From: Siphonodentalium dalli
Lineage: Eukaryota; Mollusca; Scaphopoda; Gadilida; Siphonodentaliidae
Assembly (NCBI GenBank): GCA_032622095.1
Contig: CP136065.1
Location: forward strand, 248,433,474-248,497,473
DNA length: 64,000 bases
Reading direction: 5' to 3'
Shown here: piece after piece, positions 10,984 to 23,375 of the stretch
How the letters are laid out: every line of letters begins with the position of its first letter
Position numbering within the stretch: position 1 is the first letter of the stretch
Made by a program: the position numbers and the translations under genes
Notes under the pieces: model-generated
Seen by the model: only the letters and a program-made list of their open reading frames with translations
The model's database searches: none
What the model was told of the DNA's origin: nothing

Positions 10984-11145
10984 CAGTAATGCTCTAATTA
11001 ATCGACTCCTTAACCACAGCAGAATTATGGGTAACTCGGGGAGAGCTTTCCGATGAATGACAACAAGCCATATTTCCGACTAAATCCTGAAAAGTTACAC
11101 ATAATTCTGCTGTGGTTAAGGGGTCGATTACTTAGGACATTACTG
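10984..11145. mobile_element. Tc1/mariner-type palindromic MITE, copy 1
   Basis: Ends CAGTAATG and CATTACTG with flanking TA on both sides, the Tc1/mariner target duplication. Nearly the whole element is a palindrome containing CCACAGCAGAATTATGGGTA and its complement. Shorter in the middle than the copies at 14252 and 15814. Confidence 0.7.
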
Positions 11146-11628
11146 TATCTGTTTTAGTGCACATCAAATTGATTTGTTGTATTTCCTCTTGTAATTTGTC
11201 TTTGATTGTGTTCGCCATTGCGATGGACTACATGTACTGACATCAATGACTGAAATGAGTCAAAATTTAGCAGTGCAGCCAATTATATAGATAAACAGAA
11301 TTAAATAGCATCCAAATTCCAAATGACCATAAATGATAAAACAAACTTTATTGAGCACATTTTTAATACTAGTAATTACAGCTACAATGAAAGCATACAG
11401 TTTGAGCTTCTTTATAATACCACTGAGTTAGGTGATGTTTTGATATTTTGGTTTGGGCACCTAATAAAAATTCTAAGTTTGGTAAAACTGTCTGTATACA
11501 AAGTTTATCTGACCGTGATGAATAAAACCTATAAATGGGATCATATACATGTATGTTAGATATCATTACATGATTATTTGAAAACACATATCCGTATGGA
11601 AAACAAACTATTTTACCACTGGCCAAGT
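11146..11628. other. Gene-free stretch
   Basis: AT-rich. Open frames on both strands around 11323-11626 overlap each other and lack recognisable protein features. Confidence 0.4.
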
Positions 11629-11745
11629 GGTCCTGCTAATATGCTATGATGCTGGTGGTCCTGCTGAATTGCTATGATGCGGGTAGCGCAATTCATAGCA
11701 ATTCAGCAGGACCCAACCGCATATCATAGCACATTAGCAGGAACA
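11629..11745. repeat. 117-bp foldback palindrome
   Basis: Nested inverted sequences: TCCTGCTGAATTGCTATGA pairs with TCATAGCAATTCAGCAGGA around a loop of about 15 bases, and outer arms TCCTGCTAATATGCTATGAT and ATCATAGCACATTAGCAGGA pair less perfectly. It looks like two related motif pairs folded back. Probably a tiny MITE; no clear target duplication. Confidence 0.65.
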
Positions 11746-12394
11746 CTTGAACAGGGGTATATTTACAGTGTCAAATCGAATGGGCATCTTTTAACAATAT
11801 TTTTTAACAATTTCCTAGAAGTGTTTGAAAATTGAGAACTGAATTTATATTTTTTTTTATGAGGTTTCGATTGAAAAATTTCTAACTTAGCACATCAGGA
11901 TTAACAGACTACTGGTATGTTTGGTATATTTTTCTGTAATCGACACCTGCTGAGGTGGGGAAATATCATCCATTTTCGCACAGCTATATTCTCTTTCCCA
12001 ACAAAGTCCATAGAACATACATGTAAAATTACATCTATGCTTTAATTAATCAACTCGCCTTATAAAGGTTGACCATCGGGTATTACTGCAGTATTCAGGC
12101 GTGTTCATGTGATCAACCGCAGTCAGTTATACTGCTGCAGAATGTGGTCCACCTCACATTTGCAGTTAGGTTGTATTTTTCATGCGATGTTTAAATGAAT
12201 TTTTTTTTTAAGTTGACATTGTAACCACACCAGAATTTTTTTTTATTGTTTCAAAATGTCTAGATAGAATTCAGAATTTTTGTGGTAAAACAATTAACTT
12301 GGTTATCACAGACATATTACTGTGGTAAGATTACAGGGACTGCATGCTCTAATTATTATCAGGTTTAACATGTTTATACTGGATACAGTTCATC

Positions 12395-12480
12395 GAGACT
12401 TAATAGTGGCCCAGAAAAATTTGTCGAGCCGACGGTCTCAGACCAAATTGCAGATGAAGATGGATAACTCTAAAATCAAG
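12395..12480 (-). repeat. Dispersed repeat fragment
   Basis: The reverse complement resembles 25845-25925: both contain GAGTTATCCATCTTCATC followed by GCAATT and a GAGACC segment. A dispersed repeat of unknown class. Confidence 0.5.
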
Positions 12481-12724
12481 AGGCTTTGTGTTGATAATAA
12501 GGCCAAACTTCATCGAACAGCATGTTGATAAATATAATGTATCGGGCAATTTTATACTATACATGCAATTGACAGTGGTTAGCATTATTTTTGGGCAATT
12601 AATCGATTATGATAACTGAAGCAGCATTTCTAAAAAAAATGTTGTTGGAATCTGATTATATGGGGACCATCGAATCTGATTGAGCACCTTTAATAGTTAA
12701 CTATATGAGCTAAATACACATAAT

Positions 12725-12775
12725 GCGACACCAATTTTTAAGTCCGGTTTACGAACACCTCCTACAACTTTTTTT
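12725..12775. repeat. Solo end of Harbinger-type MITE
   Basis: GCGACACCAATTTTTAAGTC followed by bases matching the right end of the MITE at 9112-9375 in reverse orientation. The other end is missing. Confidence 0.6.
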
Positions 12776-13808
12776 CCATTTCATGAACCCAAAGAATTTA
12801 CACGCATAATAGACATTTAAACTTTGAAAATTGCAGGTTTTGCTCTAAATTTACACATTCCCATCTTAAAAAATTATTTGATTTCCTGTATCGCAATACA
12901 CATGATATCATGATATGCGTATCATTGATAGTGTATCCCAATACAATGCATGAATTCGCTATGAATCATTACAGTCCCACAAAAAATGGGAACTGCAGTT
13001 ATCTCTCATTGATTTTAACTCAATAACCACATAGTAAATTGGAAGTTTTCCATGGAAATTTGTGTTGTCGATTAGTCTACTTCAACTTGATTTTTTTACT
13101 GTCGATTAGTCAACTATGAAAAACCCAAGCCATTTCAATACTAATGCAGTATCTGCTGGTATTAAATCTTACTGCAGTAATATTTTTGTTGTAACCAAGT
13201 GAATTACTGCAGTGTTTCAACCACGGTAAACCGCATTAATTTTTCTCATGACCGCCTTTCAGCCAGATCATTCTTTACAGTACTTACCATGTACATGTAC
13301 CATATGTTCTATTTGGGGATAGACCATGATACTAGTATGTCACTTTGTGGGTTAAGTTTATAGAATTGGTGCAGTTGCACACTGCATCACTGCCTAACTC
13401 ATTGCAAATGGAGGTCTCTTAATACATTTACATGTGTATAGTTTCTCAGTGCAATTTGGCTTTTTGGATGAAAACCAAAACTCGATAAGTCCATACAATA
13501 GGGACAATTTGATTGAAATTTAAAGCAGAAATATAGCTTGGAGCAATTCATAGGGTCACATAACCATTACCGCAATTATGTACATTATTACATGTACCTC
13601 AATCATATTTATGATGATTCAATGACAGTGCGTTAGACCGAGTGGTCATTACTAGTAGTCCGATGGGTTCGATTGTCAAGAAGTTCAATAGTTTGAGGGT
13701 TCAATAGTCCAAATGTTCAATGGTAACCGCGTTGAGAGTATCAATTACTGTACCGTAGTACAAAGTTATTTACTTGAGACATAACATGTATTGTCGATAT
13801 ACAATGAT

Positions 13809-15051
13809 ATGGGAGGCCAAATTCACATTTAATAATGAATTGCGCTTAAGCGCAATTGATTGCGCTTAAGTGCAACCAATTGCGCTTAAGCGCAAATACC
13901 ACATATTGTGCTTAAGCGCAATAAGGGCATTTACGCTTAAGCGCAATTAATTAACCTACCCATAAACTATTAGCATAACCTGGTGTATCACCTAGCAACA
14001 CAAGATGAGCATTGGGCTAATTTTGACCTGTACTCAACAGTCAAACTGTGAGTATGTGTTCAACAAGGAGAATCCCCTAATTACATATTATCAGCATCCC
14101 TCTATCCAAAGAATTGATGTCGCCTTCCCGGAACTCTAGTAATGTTTTGTATGATATTTTTAATGTATTTTTGCACAGATTGTAGCCTTTACTATGCTAA
14201 TATCCTATACATGCATGCGGTGTCACTGCATGAGGGCTTTCTTACCTCATACCGTAATGCTCTATTTAATCGACTTCTTAACCACAGCAGAATTATGGGT
14301 AACTTTTCAGGATTTAGTCGGAAATATGCCTTGTTGCCATTCATCGAAAAGCTCTCGAGAGCTTTCCGATGAATGGCAACAAGCCATATTTCCAACTAAA
14401 TCCTGAAAAGTTATCCATAATTCTGCTGTGGTTAAGGAGTCGATTAATTAGAGCATTACTGTATGGTTTACTTATTGACTTAAATCAGGGGGAAAAAACC
14501 CTATTTTCATATTATCAGCATCCCTGTCCAAAAAATGGTGTGTATTTACTGGAGCTTTGGTGTCTCAGTCCTGAAGCTCTAGTTTTTCTTATTAAATCAG
14601 CAGCTCTTGCACAAATCTATAGTATTTCCATGATCATATAGTGTGAATGTGGTGTCACCGAGGGCTTGCTTCCCTCATATGGTGTGCCTGTATACTCGAA
14701 AATTGAAGAAAATCAATGTCGCCCCGACTAATACAGAAAGTAATGCTATTGCAAGTAGCCTCAACTAATATATACCGAAGATAATATAATGCTATCACGA
14801 ATCGCTCCAACTAAAACAGAAGGTGATACTATTGCGAGTCAGCCATTTTGATAAAGAAGTTGGGCTAGCTCCCTACCCATCCAAACCAATGAAACCAAGA
14901 AGTGACATGTCAATAGGAGTTAATGCTAAGTTATGGAGAAACCTATTTATTCACCAGGGGTGTTTTGTTACATATAACCATGAATTGCGCTTAAGCGCAA
15001 TTGATTGCGCTTAAGCACAATTAATTATTAAATGTGAATTTGGCCTCCCAT
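13809..15051 (+). mobile_element. hAT-like non-autonomous DNA transposon, copy A
   Basis: Ends ATGGGAGGCCAAATTCACAT and its inverted partner (TIR of about 40 bp). Flanks are ACAATGAT and ACAATGAA, an 8-bp target duplication with one mismatch, which favours a hAT-like origin. Behind the left TIR lie five copies of the palindrome TTGCGCTTAAGCGCAA or close variants, and two lie behind the right TIR; these are likely transposase-binding subterminal repeats. It contains a mariner-type MITE at 14252-14461. No coding capacity. Confidence 0.6.
14252..14461. mobile_element. Tc1/mariner-type palindromic MITE, copy 2
   Basis: Starts CCGTAATG (one change from CAGTAATG), ends CATTACTG, with TA on both sides. 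The centre is the perfect palindrome GAGAGCTC-type sequence around 14350. Sits in copy A at the same place as copy 3 sits in copy B, so it was present before copies A and B separated. Confidence 0.75.
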
Positions 15052-15087
15052 ACAATGAATGTTTTATCCAATTGATATTTTATGAAT

Positions 15088-15226
15088 ACATCTACTCACA
15101 AGCCCCTGGAGAAAAATACAATAATACCAATATGGACTATACCAGTGACTGGTATACTCACTGTATAGTCTATGTTGGTAATTCAGTTTTTTTTCCCCAG
15201 GGGCCTGTGTATGTACATGTAGATGT
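15088..15226. repeat. Small palindromic element between copies A and B
   Basis: Inverted ends ACATCTAC and GTAGATGT. Inner pairs are AGCCCCTGG with CCAGGGGCC, and TATGGACTATA with TATAGTCTATG. About 139 bp; probably another MITE. Confidence 0.55.
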
Positions 15227-15243
15227 ACTGATAGATGCTTTGT

Positions 15244-16505
15244 ATGGGAGGCCAAATTCACATTTAATAATTAATTGTGCTTAAGCGCAATTCATGGTTA
15301 TATGTAACAAAACACCCCTGGTGAATAAATAGGTTTCTCCATAACTTAGCATTAACTCCTATTGACATGTCACTTCTTGGTTTCATTGGTTTGGATGGGT
15401 AGGGAGCTAGCCCAACTTCTTTATCAAAATGGCTGACTCGCAATAGTATCACCTTCTGTTTTAGTTGGAGCGATTCGTGATAGCATTATATTATCTTCGG
15501 TATATATTAGTTGGGGCTACTTGCAATAGCATTACTTTCTGTATTAGTTGGGGAGACATTGATTTTCTTCAATTTTCGAGTATACAGGCACACCATATGA
15601 GGGAAGCAAGCCCTCGGTGACACCACATTCACACAATATGATCATGGAAATACTATAGATTTGTGCAAGAGCTGCTGATTTAATAAGAAAAACTAGAGCT
15701 TCAGGACTGAGACACCAAAGCTCCAGTAATTACACACCATTTTTTGGACAGGGATGCTGATAATATGAAAATAGGGTTTTTTCCCCCTGATTTAAGTCAA
15801 TAAGTAAACCATACAGTAATGCTCTAATTAATCGACTCCTTAACCACAGCAGAATTATGGATAACTTTTCAGGATTTAGTCGGAAATATGGCTTGTTGCC
15901 ATTCATCGGAAAGCTCTCGAGAGATTTCGATGAATGGCAACAAGCCATATTTCTGACTAAATCCTGAAAAGTTACCCATAATTCTGCTGTGGTTAAGAAG
16001 TCGATTAAATAGAGCATTACTGTATGAGGTAAGAAAGCTCTCATGCAGTGACACCGCATGCATGTATAGGATAAAGGCGAAAAGGATATAAGGCTAAAAT
16101 CTGTGCAAAAATACATTAAAAACATCATACAAAACATTACTAGAGTTCCGGGAAGGCCACATCAATTCTTTGGATAGAGGGATGCTGATAATATGTAATT
16201 AGGGGATTCTCCTTGTTGAACACATACTCACAGTTTGACTGTTGAGTACAGGTCAAAATTAGCCCAATGCTCATCTTGTGTTGCTAGGTGATACACCAGG
16301 TCATGCTAATAGTTTATGGGTAGGTTAGATAGTAGTCACAATTACGCTTAAGCGCAATTAATTACGCTTAAGCGTATATGCCCTATTTGCGCTTAAGCAC
16401 AATATGTGGTATTTGCGCTTAAGCACAATATGTGGTATTTGCGCTTAAGCGCAATCAATTGCGCTTAAGCGCAATTCATTATTAAATGTGAATTTGGCCT
16501 CCCAT
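15244..16505 (-). mobile_element. hAT-like non-autonomous DNA transposon, copy B
   Basis: An inverted near-copy of the element at 13809-15051, with the same TIR and the same TTGCGCTTAAGCGCAA-type subterminal palindromes. Flanks TGCTTTGT and AGCTTTGG share six of eight positions, and the sister site at about 17117 reads TGCTTTGG, so an independent 8-bp target duplication is plausible. With copy A it forms a 2.7-kb palindrome with a 192-bp spacer. Confidence 0.6.
15814..16022. mobile_element. Tc1/mariner-type palindromic MITE, copy 3
   Basis: CAGTAATG to CATTACTG, TA on both sides. Nested in copy B, in inverse orientation to copy 2. Confidence 0.75.
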
Positions 16506-17205
16506 AGCTTTGGGGAAGATATTTTGTGTATAATTGGGTGTCTACTACATGTATGTTACCTAATTGTACATGTAACTGTCACTATAAACTGGGCATGAAG
16601 ATTACAACTTGGGAGACTATTATTATTGCGGCCTCATTGCAAATGGGGGCCTCTTGGACGGTACATGTGTATACTAGTAGTTCTTCGTTGCAATTTGGAT
16701 GAAAACAAAAAATCAGTGTCGATACAATTGGAACAATTAAAGGACATTTACTAGTAAAGCAGAAAAATTACTTGGACCAATTCCTGAGGTCACATAACCA
16801 TTAACTCAATCATGTACAGTGCATTAGTCAGAGTGTTCATTACTAGTACATGTAGTTCGATGGGTTCGATTGTCAGGAAGTTCAATAGTTTGAGGGTTCA
16901 AATGGTCCAAGGTTCAATTGATGGTACATAGGTTTGAAAGAATCGATTGTGTTTTACAACACATTAATTTAGTCAGTTATATACATGTACATGTATGGTA
17001 ATAGTATTACCCTCATACAAAATAAATTACCCGAGACATAACATATATTACCCATGAAAATATACACAAATTAATGCAATATTTATGCAATTTATAGTTT
17101 ACGCATACATGTACTGATGCTTTGGGGGAGATAATTAGACCTAACATGACTCTCGCTATAAACTGGGCATGAAGATTACAAATTTTGAGACAATGTACAC
17201 TCTAT

Positions 17206-17619
17206 AATAACCAAACACCCAGGTTATCAGACTCTCGGACTAATGCACAGTACTCATGATTTCCGCTTGGATCTCACATATTTGAAAATAAAAAACATTG
17301 TTAGGTGAATCAGCTACATGTACTTGTACAGTTACATGTACTTGTAAATGAAGTAAATTGAAAACATTGATGCACAATTTTCAGGTGGCATGCATGATTC
17401 ATACCCCTCTGCTAATTTGGTAGTCGGGATTCATTTGCGCAGTTTAACCGGTATTCCGGTATTCAGGATTCAACAAAAAGGCTGGTTCGCAGCTTTTCTA
17501 GCACAAAATTAATTTTGTTTTACTATTTTCCAGCCCAAATGACATTTATGATGTAATTGTCCCCCGAAAATTTCAGGGGACTATTAAAATAGCCGGTGTC
17601 CGTCCGTTCGTCTGTCCAG
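17206..17619. other. Gene-free stretch
   Basis: No gene seen. CCCCCGAAAATTTCAGGGGA near 17561 and CCGTCCGTTCGTCTGTCC near 17601 look like the start of the tandem repeat element that follows. Confidence 0.4.
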
Positions 17620-18170
17620 AAATGGTTTCCAGATGATAACTTTAGTTTCGGTTATTAGATCAAAAGCAAATTTGGTATGTGTGTTTATCAGACCAAAATT
17701 AAGATCAAGTTCGAATATGGGTTTGCTCTGCCCATTTTTGCGAGAGTTATGGCCCTTTTTTTACTTAGAATTTTGTAATTTTCTGGTTTCCGGATGATAA
17801 CTTCAGTTTGTGTGATCATATCTGAAACAAATGTGGTATGTAAGTTTATCAGACCAAAATACAGGTCAAGTTCGAATATGGGTGTGCTCCGCCCATTTTT
17901 GCAAGAGTTATGGCCCTTTTTTACTTAGAATTTTTTAATTTTCTGGTTTCCGGATGATAACTTCAGTTTGTGTGATCGTATCTGAACCAAATTTGGTATG
18001 TGAGTTTATCAGCCCTATTAACAGGTCATGTTCGAATATGGGTTTACCCATATTTGCGAGAGTTATGGTCCTTTTTCGACTTAGAATCGTGTTAATTTCT
18101 GGTATCCGGATCATAATTTTAATTTGTGTGATCATATCTGAATCAAATTTAGTATGATAGTTTATTATTC
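17620..18170 (+). repeat. 160-bp tandem repeat, about 3.5 units
   Basis: Units start near 17623, 17783, 17943 and 18099 at GGTTTCCGGATGATAACTTC or variants, and include AGTTATGGCCCTTTTT about 130 bases on. This unit and its GTCCGTCC-rich leader are a common non-coding repeat in mollusc genomes (recalled, not searched). Overlapping frames on both strands here are by-products of the repeat. Confidence 0.7.
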
Positions 18171-19799
18171 ACCATTTCATGGGACACTGGTTGGATTGTT
18201 CTGAAATGTATTATCAGATTTAGGGTCCTTGATATTTTTTTCAGACAAGCTGATGCCCCAATGAAGCCACTTTTTCGGGGGACACTGCGGCCGGACGTCC
18301 TTTTATTCAATCTATTATCTATAGGTATGTAGAAGTTATGGATACAACTTCAGCAAATACTAGTACATGTATATGAAAACTATATTATTAGTGTAATATT
18401 AGTTTTCATTCAATATTTCCTTACTTGTAACTGGTACGCATGATTCAACCTTTTACATTAACTGGTATTGGGGCCAGGGAGGTGGGGGTGGTGACACCTT
18501 CCATACTGGTGTATTCAATTGTGAGTGGCCTTTATGAGGGTGTTACCCCTCCTATCACCCATGAATACTGAATACCAGTTCACAGTTTTCTCACATTTGC
18601 TGAAATAGTATCCAAAACATCAACATATCAAGAGGTATTAGACTGAATTAGATAAAAATATATCACTTGGGTCTGTTTAGGCTGGAAAATACTCAAAATT
18701 TGTATGATTTTCTGCTACCGGTATTATATCTGCATACTAGCCTTTTTGCTGAATCATGAATGCCGGTTATATTACCGTGTGAAATCCTGGTACCAGATAA
18801 CATTGGGTATGTATATAGCATACCACCTGAAAATGGCCTGAATATCACATGCCAAAGCGGGGTGGGGGTGTGTGTGACACCCTCCTTGATCATAGTCTGT
18901 ATTCTACAGGGTATGTTAACTGTTTCGAGTTGGTGCAATTAATGTGATTGTTTAATCTCTACCATCTGAAATCTATTTTTTATAGCATATTTTGCTATCT
19001 GATCAATTGCTACTGATATAAAAAAGGATAAAGATGGTGTGTCTCTTTCCCAAATGTTCTGCTTACATGTACATTTGGGGGTTTATGAGTCAAATAATAA
19101 TAGACAACATGTCCTTCTAACACTAAGAAATAATGTGTTCTTATGAACCAGGACAAAATATGACTATTTCTGGAGCATTACAGCACACTATTACAAATAT
19201 ATATTTGTAAGCAGTGAGATAATGACAGGAAACATGTCCTTAAGACTAAAAAATAATTTTTTGGTGTGTATTTCACATCACAGCTCATGTGTATACTCAC
19301 ATTAGTTTATGTCATTCAAAGGGAGAAACCCATTTAGAAAGTTTAAATGAGACAAAACTACCTCACTGTAGATGTAGTTGCAAGGTAAAACATGTACATG
19401 TATACTGGTAAATGACATTGGAACTAAAATAATGATTTTTGTGTCCACCGGTATGTCATGTACCGGTATACATTGCAACTACATGTACATGTAACTTGCC
19501 TAACATACCATATACATGTATGCAGAGGGAATTTGCAAGTGTTTTTTAATCAAAAATTTTACCCAACTCTTGTTGTCAGTAAGTTTTAACCCATGCAGTT
19601 TAATGAGTTTATATATTTATGTATTACATGTGTTTCTATACATGTATTTTATCTTTAGTTAGTTTGTTGTCCTTGAATAAACTTGTATTGCTGCACAATC
19701 AGTTTCCTTAATGTTCTATTATACTAAAACAACTCCATTGATAACAATACCCCTGCATCCCATCCAAATCTACTTCATTGCCATCCTCATCATTTCACT
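18171..19799. other. Gene-free stretch
   Basis: AT-rich, many TACATGTA motifs. Weakly repeated phrases around GTATTCA and ACTGGTATT (18430-18560, 18720-18910) hint at a degraded repeat. No gene supported. Confidence 0.4.
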
Positions 19800-19807
19800 T
19801 TGGATCC

Positions 19808-20375
19808 CCACCCAGGTGTACCTTGGTGTTATTCACCCAGGTGTTCCTTGGTGTTTCCTACCCATGTGTACCTTGGTGTTTCCCACCCAGTTGTACCTTG
19901 GTGTTTTCTTACCCAGGTGTACCTTGGTGTTTTCTTACCCAGGTGTACCTTGGTGTTTTCCTGCCCAGGTGTACCTTGGTGTTTTCTTACCTGGGTGAAC
20001 CTTGGTGTTTTCTAACCAGGTGCATCTCAGTGGGAAATCCACCTGGGTAAGAAAACACCAAGGTACACCGGCGTAAGAAAACACCAAGGTACATCTGGGT
20101 TGGAAACATCAAGGTACACCTGGGTGGGGAACACCCAGGTAGGAAACATCAGGGTTCACCTGGGTAAATAACACCAAGGTACACCTGGGTGGGAAACACC
20201 CAGGTAGGAAACATCAGGGTACACCTGGGTGAATAACACCATGGTACACCTGGGTGGGGGAAACACCTGGGTGAATAACACCATGGTACACCTGGGTGGG
20301 GGAAACACCCAGGTAGGAAACACCAGGGTACACCTGGGTGGGAAACACACAGGTAGGGTACACCTGGGTGTGGTC
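19808..20375. repeat. Inverted minisatellite
   Basis: About eight direct units of roughly 27 bp built on CCCAGGTGTACCTTGGTGTT (19808-20030) are followed, after a turn near 20040, by about twelve units of the reverse complement (ACACCAAGGTACACCTGGGT) to about 20375. The two halves can pair with each other. Confidence 0.85.
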
Positions 20376-23375
20376 ACATGGGTAAATACACAGGGACTTT
20401 GTAGAAAATATATTTATAAAATATACATAAACAATACGACAAGGGGAGACACCTGTCGGCACCCAAAAACCACAGTAGCGTTGAATTCCGACTCGCAACA
20501 CCGATTTTGGTCGTGTAAACGGCAATTTCGCGTATATTTCGACTAACAAATGTGATAGAAGCTCTCCTTACCTTGTTATATCATCAGAATAACCGTTTAA
20601 ACGTGTTTTACAACATTGAGGTGGGATAAAATCACCTTGCTTGACCATCAACATGCAGGGGAAATAACTCTATCTATCATACCACAATTGGTCTCTCAGA
20701 ATAGGTCCCTCTATAAAGCGGTGTATAAAAGAAATGGTAACATTTCATCCTCACAGATCAAGACTATCTTATATCATGTTCAACAACAATTTTAACATTT
20801 ACAAGTATGCAATAATATATAATATAATAATAGATAATAAAATATGTAATTTAATGAGACCAATAATTTAGTAGTTTACAAATTATGAATGGAGTGCTCC
20901 TAACACAAATGGTTACAATACACCAAATGATTTACATAGGCCCCAGTGTTAACAAATCCCGCTGGCCTATATTCGCTGCAAAGCTTTGACCTGCACGAGT
21001 ATTTGAAATTAAAGAACGTCCTTTTAGACACACAGAAATGTGCAAAAAAAGTACTTGTTAACATGGTAGATCACACTGGAGCTTGACAAACGTCACACTA
21101 CCCTTAAAATTGTGAAAAAAATGACATCGAAAAAAACCTCCCATAAATTATTCGCCACTTGCACAGCCATAACCATTTACCATGTGGTTATATTTGATGG
21201 GAAACACATCTGTGCATTTTTTCGTGCACTTTTCATCCATATATCATTGACCATTCAGCTGCCAGAATTTTTGTTATGCTGATCCTAGCTTGGGGGTCCC
21301 AGGGGAAATCACTCTACTAATTTGTATTTGGTGTATTGTAACCAAATGAAGGACCTCAGAACAGAACTGTGTAGTTTACTGTGTCACGTTGCATTAATAA
21401 AATATTACATATGTACTTGTTCGGGTATGTGAAACTGAACAGATAGTATTCAGGAGCTATACCAACTGTAGGAATTTAGCATTCTACGAAGATCACCAGT
21501 AATCTGAAGAAAATGGACTGTACCACTCCATAGACAACGCGGCGATAAACTGACGAAAGTGATTTCGCCATCGAGAGTCACTGCATTCAATTAATATATA
21601 AGAATGATGGTGTTTATTGTCAATTTGGATATAATATTTGTAAAAAATACCTACTTTGAACAAGATTAATCTACATTTTTAATAGATCACCCTACTGGAG
21701 TGATCACATCACTTTAAAAACATGGAGCAGAGCCTGGCAGAGGCGACTAAAACGACATGCAGTTACATTCATGGTGCTGCACTCTGGTGTGATACCAGCA
21801 GGCAATAACTTATATGACCGAATACCGTATATTAGTCTCCAATATTGTCATTGATGATGTCGCTTACTGATTTAGACTGAAGTTTCGATTGTTTATCTTT
21901 CTCCACATTGGGACTTTCATGCATTAATTCTGCGAGTTTTAATAATATTTGGTGAACCAAATTGACGTAGAAGTGTAATAAATAGAGTAATCAATTAGTT
22001 CCGAGAATTACGTTAAATAATTCGCTCGAGGCATGAGACGTTTGGGTAAGAAACGCGCACTCGTTTCTTGCCGACGTCTCTCGCCTCTCGTGAATTATTT
22101 AACGTAATTCTCGGAACCAATTGATTACTCTCTATATATTTGATGCAACTCAAGCATTTATACTAACTAGCAATCGATTTCGTTGTTTGCCAATTGTATT
22201 TCTGATTCATAATAAGTACCTGCTTGAATTTGATAATCTTCAGAGACACAAATCGAAAATGATATACATGTAGCTAACAATGTGGTAACAATTTCAGTAA
22301 CTTTTTTGCACAAAACGCCATACAAAGTTATTGTCATTGTGATAAATCCACTCTACACATAGTTCTAATTTTTCATATATAACACCATATCATGCATAAG
22401 ATAATTGATCATTGCAAATATATGTGCTAATTGTTTTTTCTCTCTTCTACCCAACTGTAATCCATCAGTTCATTAATCTTCTCATCATGCTCTTTATCCC
22501 TTTAGCTTAATCTACTCTTCCACTTCTCACTGACCACTATATGTAATCTGTTCTTTTCTGAGGAGATGGCTCTATATACGCATCTGATGCTTGTTGTCAA
22601 ATCATCTTCCTCCCTTCTAGTCTCATGTGAGCCTATGCATAGGCCTACATGTGTCATGTTTTATAATTATATGTTTTTGGGAAGAAAATCACAGGTAAGA
22701 ATATTTTATATATAACAAAACGTTCAAATCAAAATATAATATAAACTAGTATACACTTTAATTACAACTTAAAATGTTGTATTATGATAATAAAATAACA
22801 TACAACAGAAAAATATATTTTAACATCCAGACGTTACACAGTGATATTCTGTTCTTTTGTGAGGTCCTTCCTTTGTGTGAGGAACACTTCATTCACAATG
22901 TGCAATCTACTGAAATATTGGTCTCGTTAAATTATGTAGCATACCTGTAAATGTTAAAATTGTTATGTTGAACATGATATAAGATAGTCTTGATCTGCGA
23001 GGTTGAAATGTTACCATTTCTTTTATACACCGCCTTATAGAGGACCTATTCTGAGAGACCAATTGTGGTATGATAGATAGAGTTATTTCCCCTGCATGTT
23101 GATGGTCAAGCAAGGTGATTTTATCCCACCTCAAAGTTGTAAAACACGTTTAAACGGATATTCTGATGATCTAACAAGGTAAGGAGAGCTTCTATCACAT
23201 TTGTTAGACGAAATATACGCGAAATTGCCGTTTACACGACCAAAATCGGTGTTGCTAGTCGGAATTCAACGCTACTGTGGTTTTTGGGTGCCGACAGGTG
23301 TCTCCCCTTGTATTGTTTATGTATATTTTATAAATATATTTTCTACAAAGTCCCTGTGGGTAAATACACCCAGGT
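20376..23375. mobile_element. Inverted-repeat element with 430-bp arms
   Basis: The left arm (20376-20815) and right arm (about 22940-23375) are inverted copies with only scattered differences; for example TAAATACACAGGGACTTTGT at the left pairs with ACAAAGTCCCTGTGGGTAAA at the right. The interior (20816-22940) shows no transposase-like frame. The outer side of both arms is rich in CCCAGGT/ACCTGGG units, so the minisatellite may belong to the element's ends. The superfamily is unknown and exact ends are not resolved. Confidence 0.6.
21984..22132. mobile_element. 149-bp palindromic MITE
   Basis: AGAGTAATCAATTAGTTCCG pairs with CGGAACCAATTGATTACTCT, and the inner AATTACGTTAAATAATTC with GAATTATTTAACGTAATT. 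Almost the whole element folds on itself around CGCACT. Nested inside the larger inverted-repeat element. Confidence 0.75.

Larger units (their letters stand above)
11746..13394. other. Gene-free stretch with repeat fragments
   Basis: No supported gene. Contains the two repeat fragments at 12395-12480 and 12725-12775, listed separately. Confidence 0.45.
13395..17205 (+). repeat. Old tandem duplication interrupted by transposons
   Basis: A unit of about 600 bp occurs twice in direct order. Shared blocks: ATTGCAAATG (13401 and 16635), GATGGGTTCGATTGTCA (about 13660 and 16860), GAGACATAACAT (about 13776 and 17035), a GATGCTTTG site (15235 and 17117) and ACTATAAACTGGGCATGAAG (about 16582 and 17157). 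The first copy alone carries two 1.25-kb inverted elements and a small palindrome, so the duplication is older than those insertions. The second copy shows what their empty sites look like. Confidence 0.65.

Noticed and set aside
13809-15051. Mutator-like origin for the 1.25-kb elements because of GGG ends
   Set aside because: Best-fitting target duplications are 8 bp, not 9-11, when the ends are set at ATGGGAGG; left only as an alternative.
19711-20549. Several open frames of 70-110 codons in both directions
   Set aside because: All are translations of the 27-bp minisatellite and the arm of the inverted-repeat element; shifted frames give equal-length repeats.
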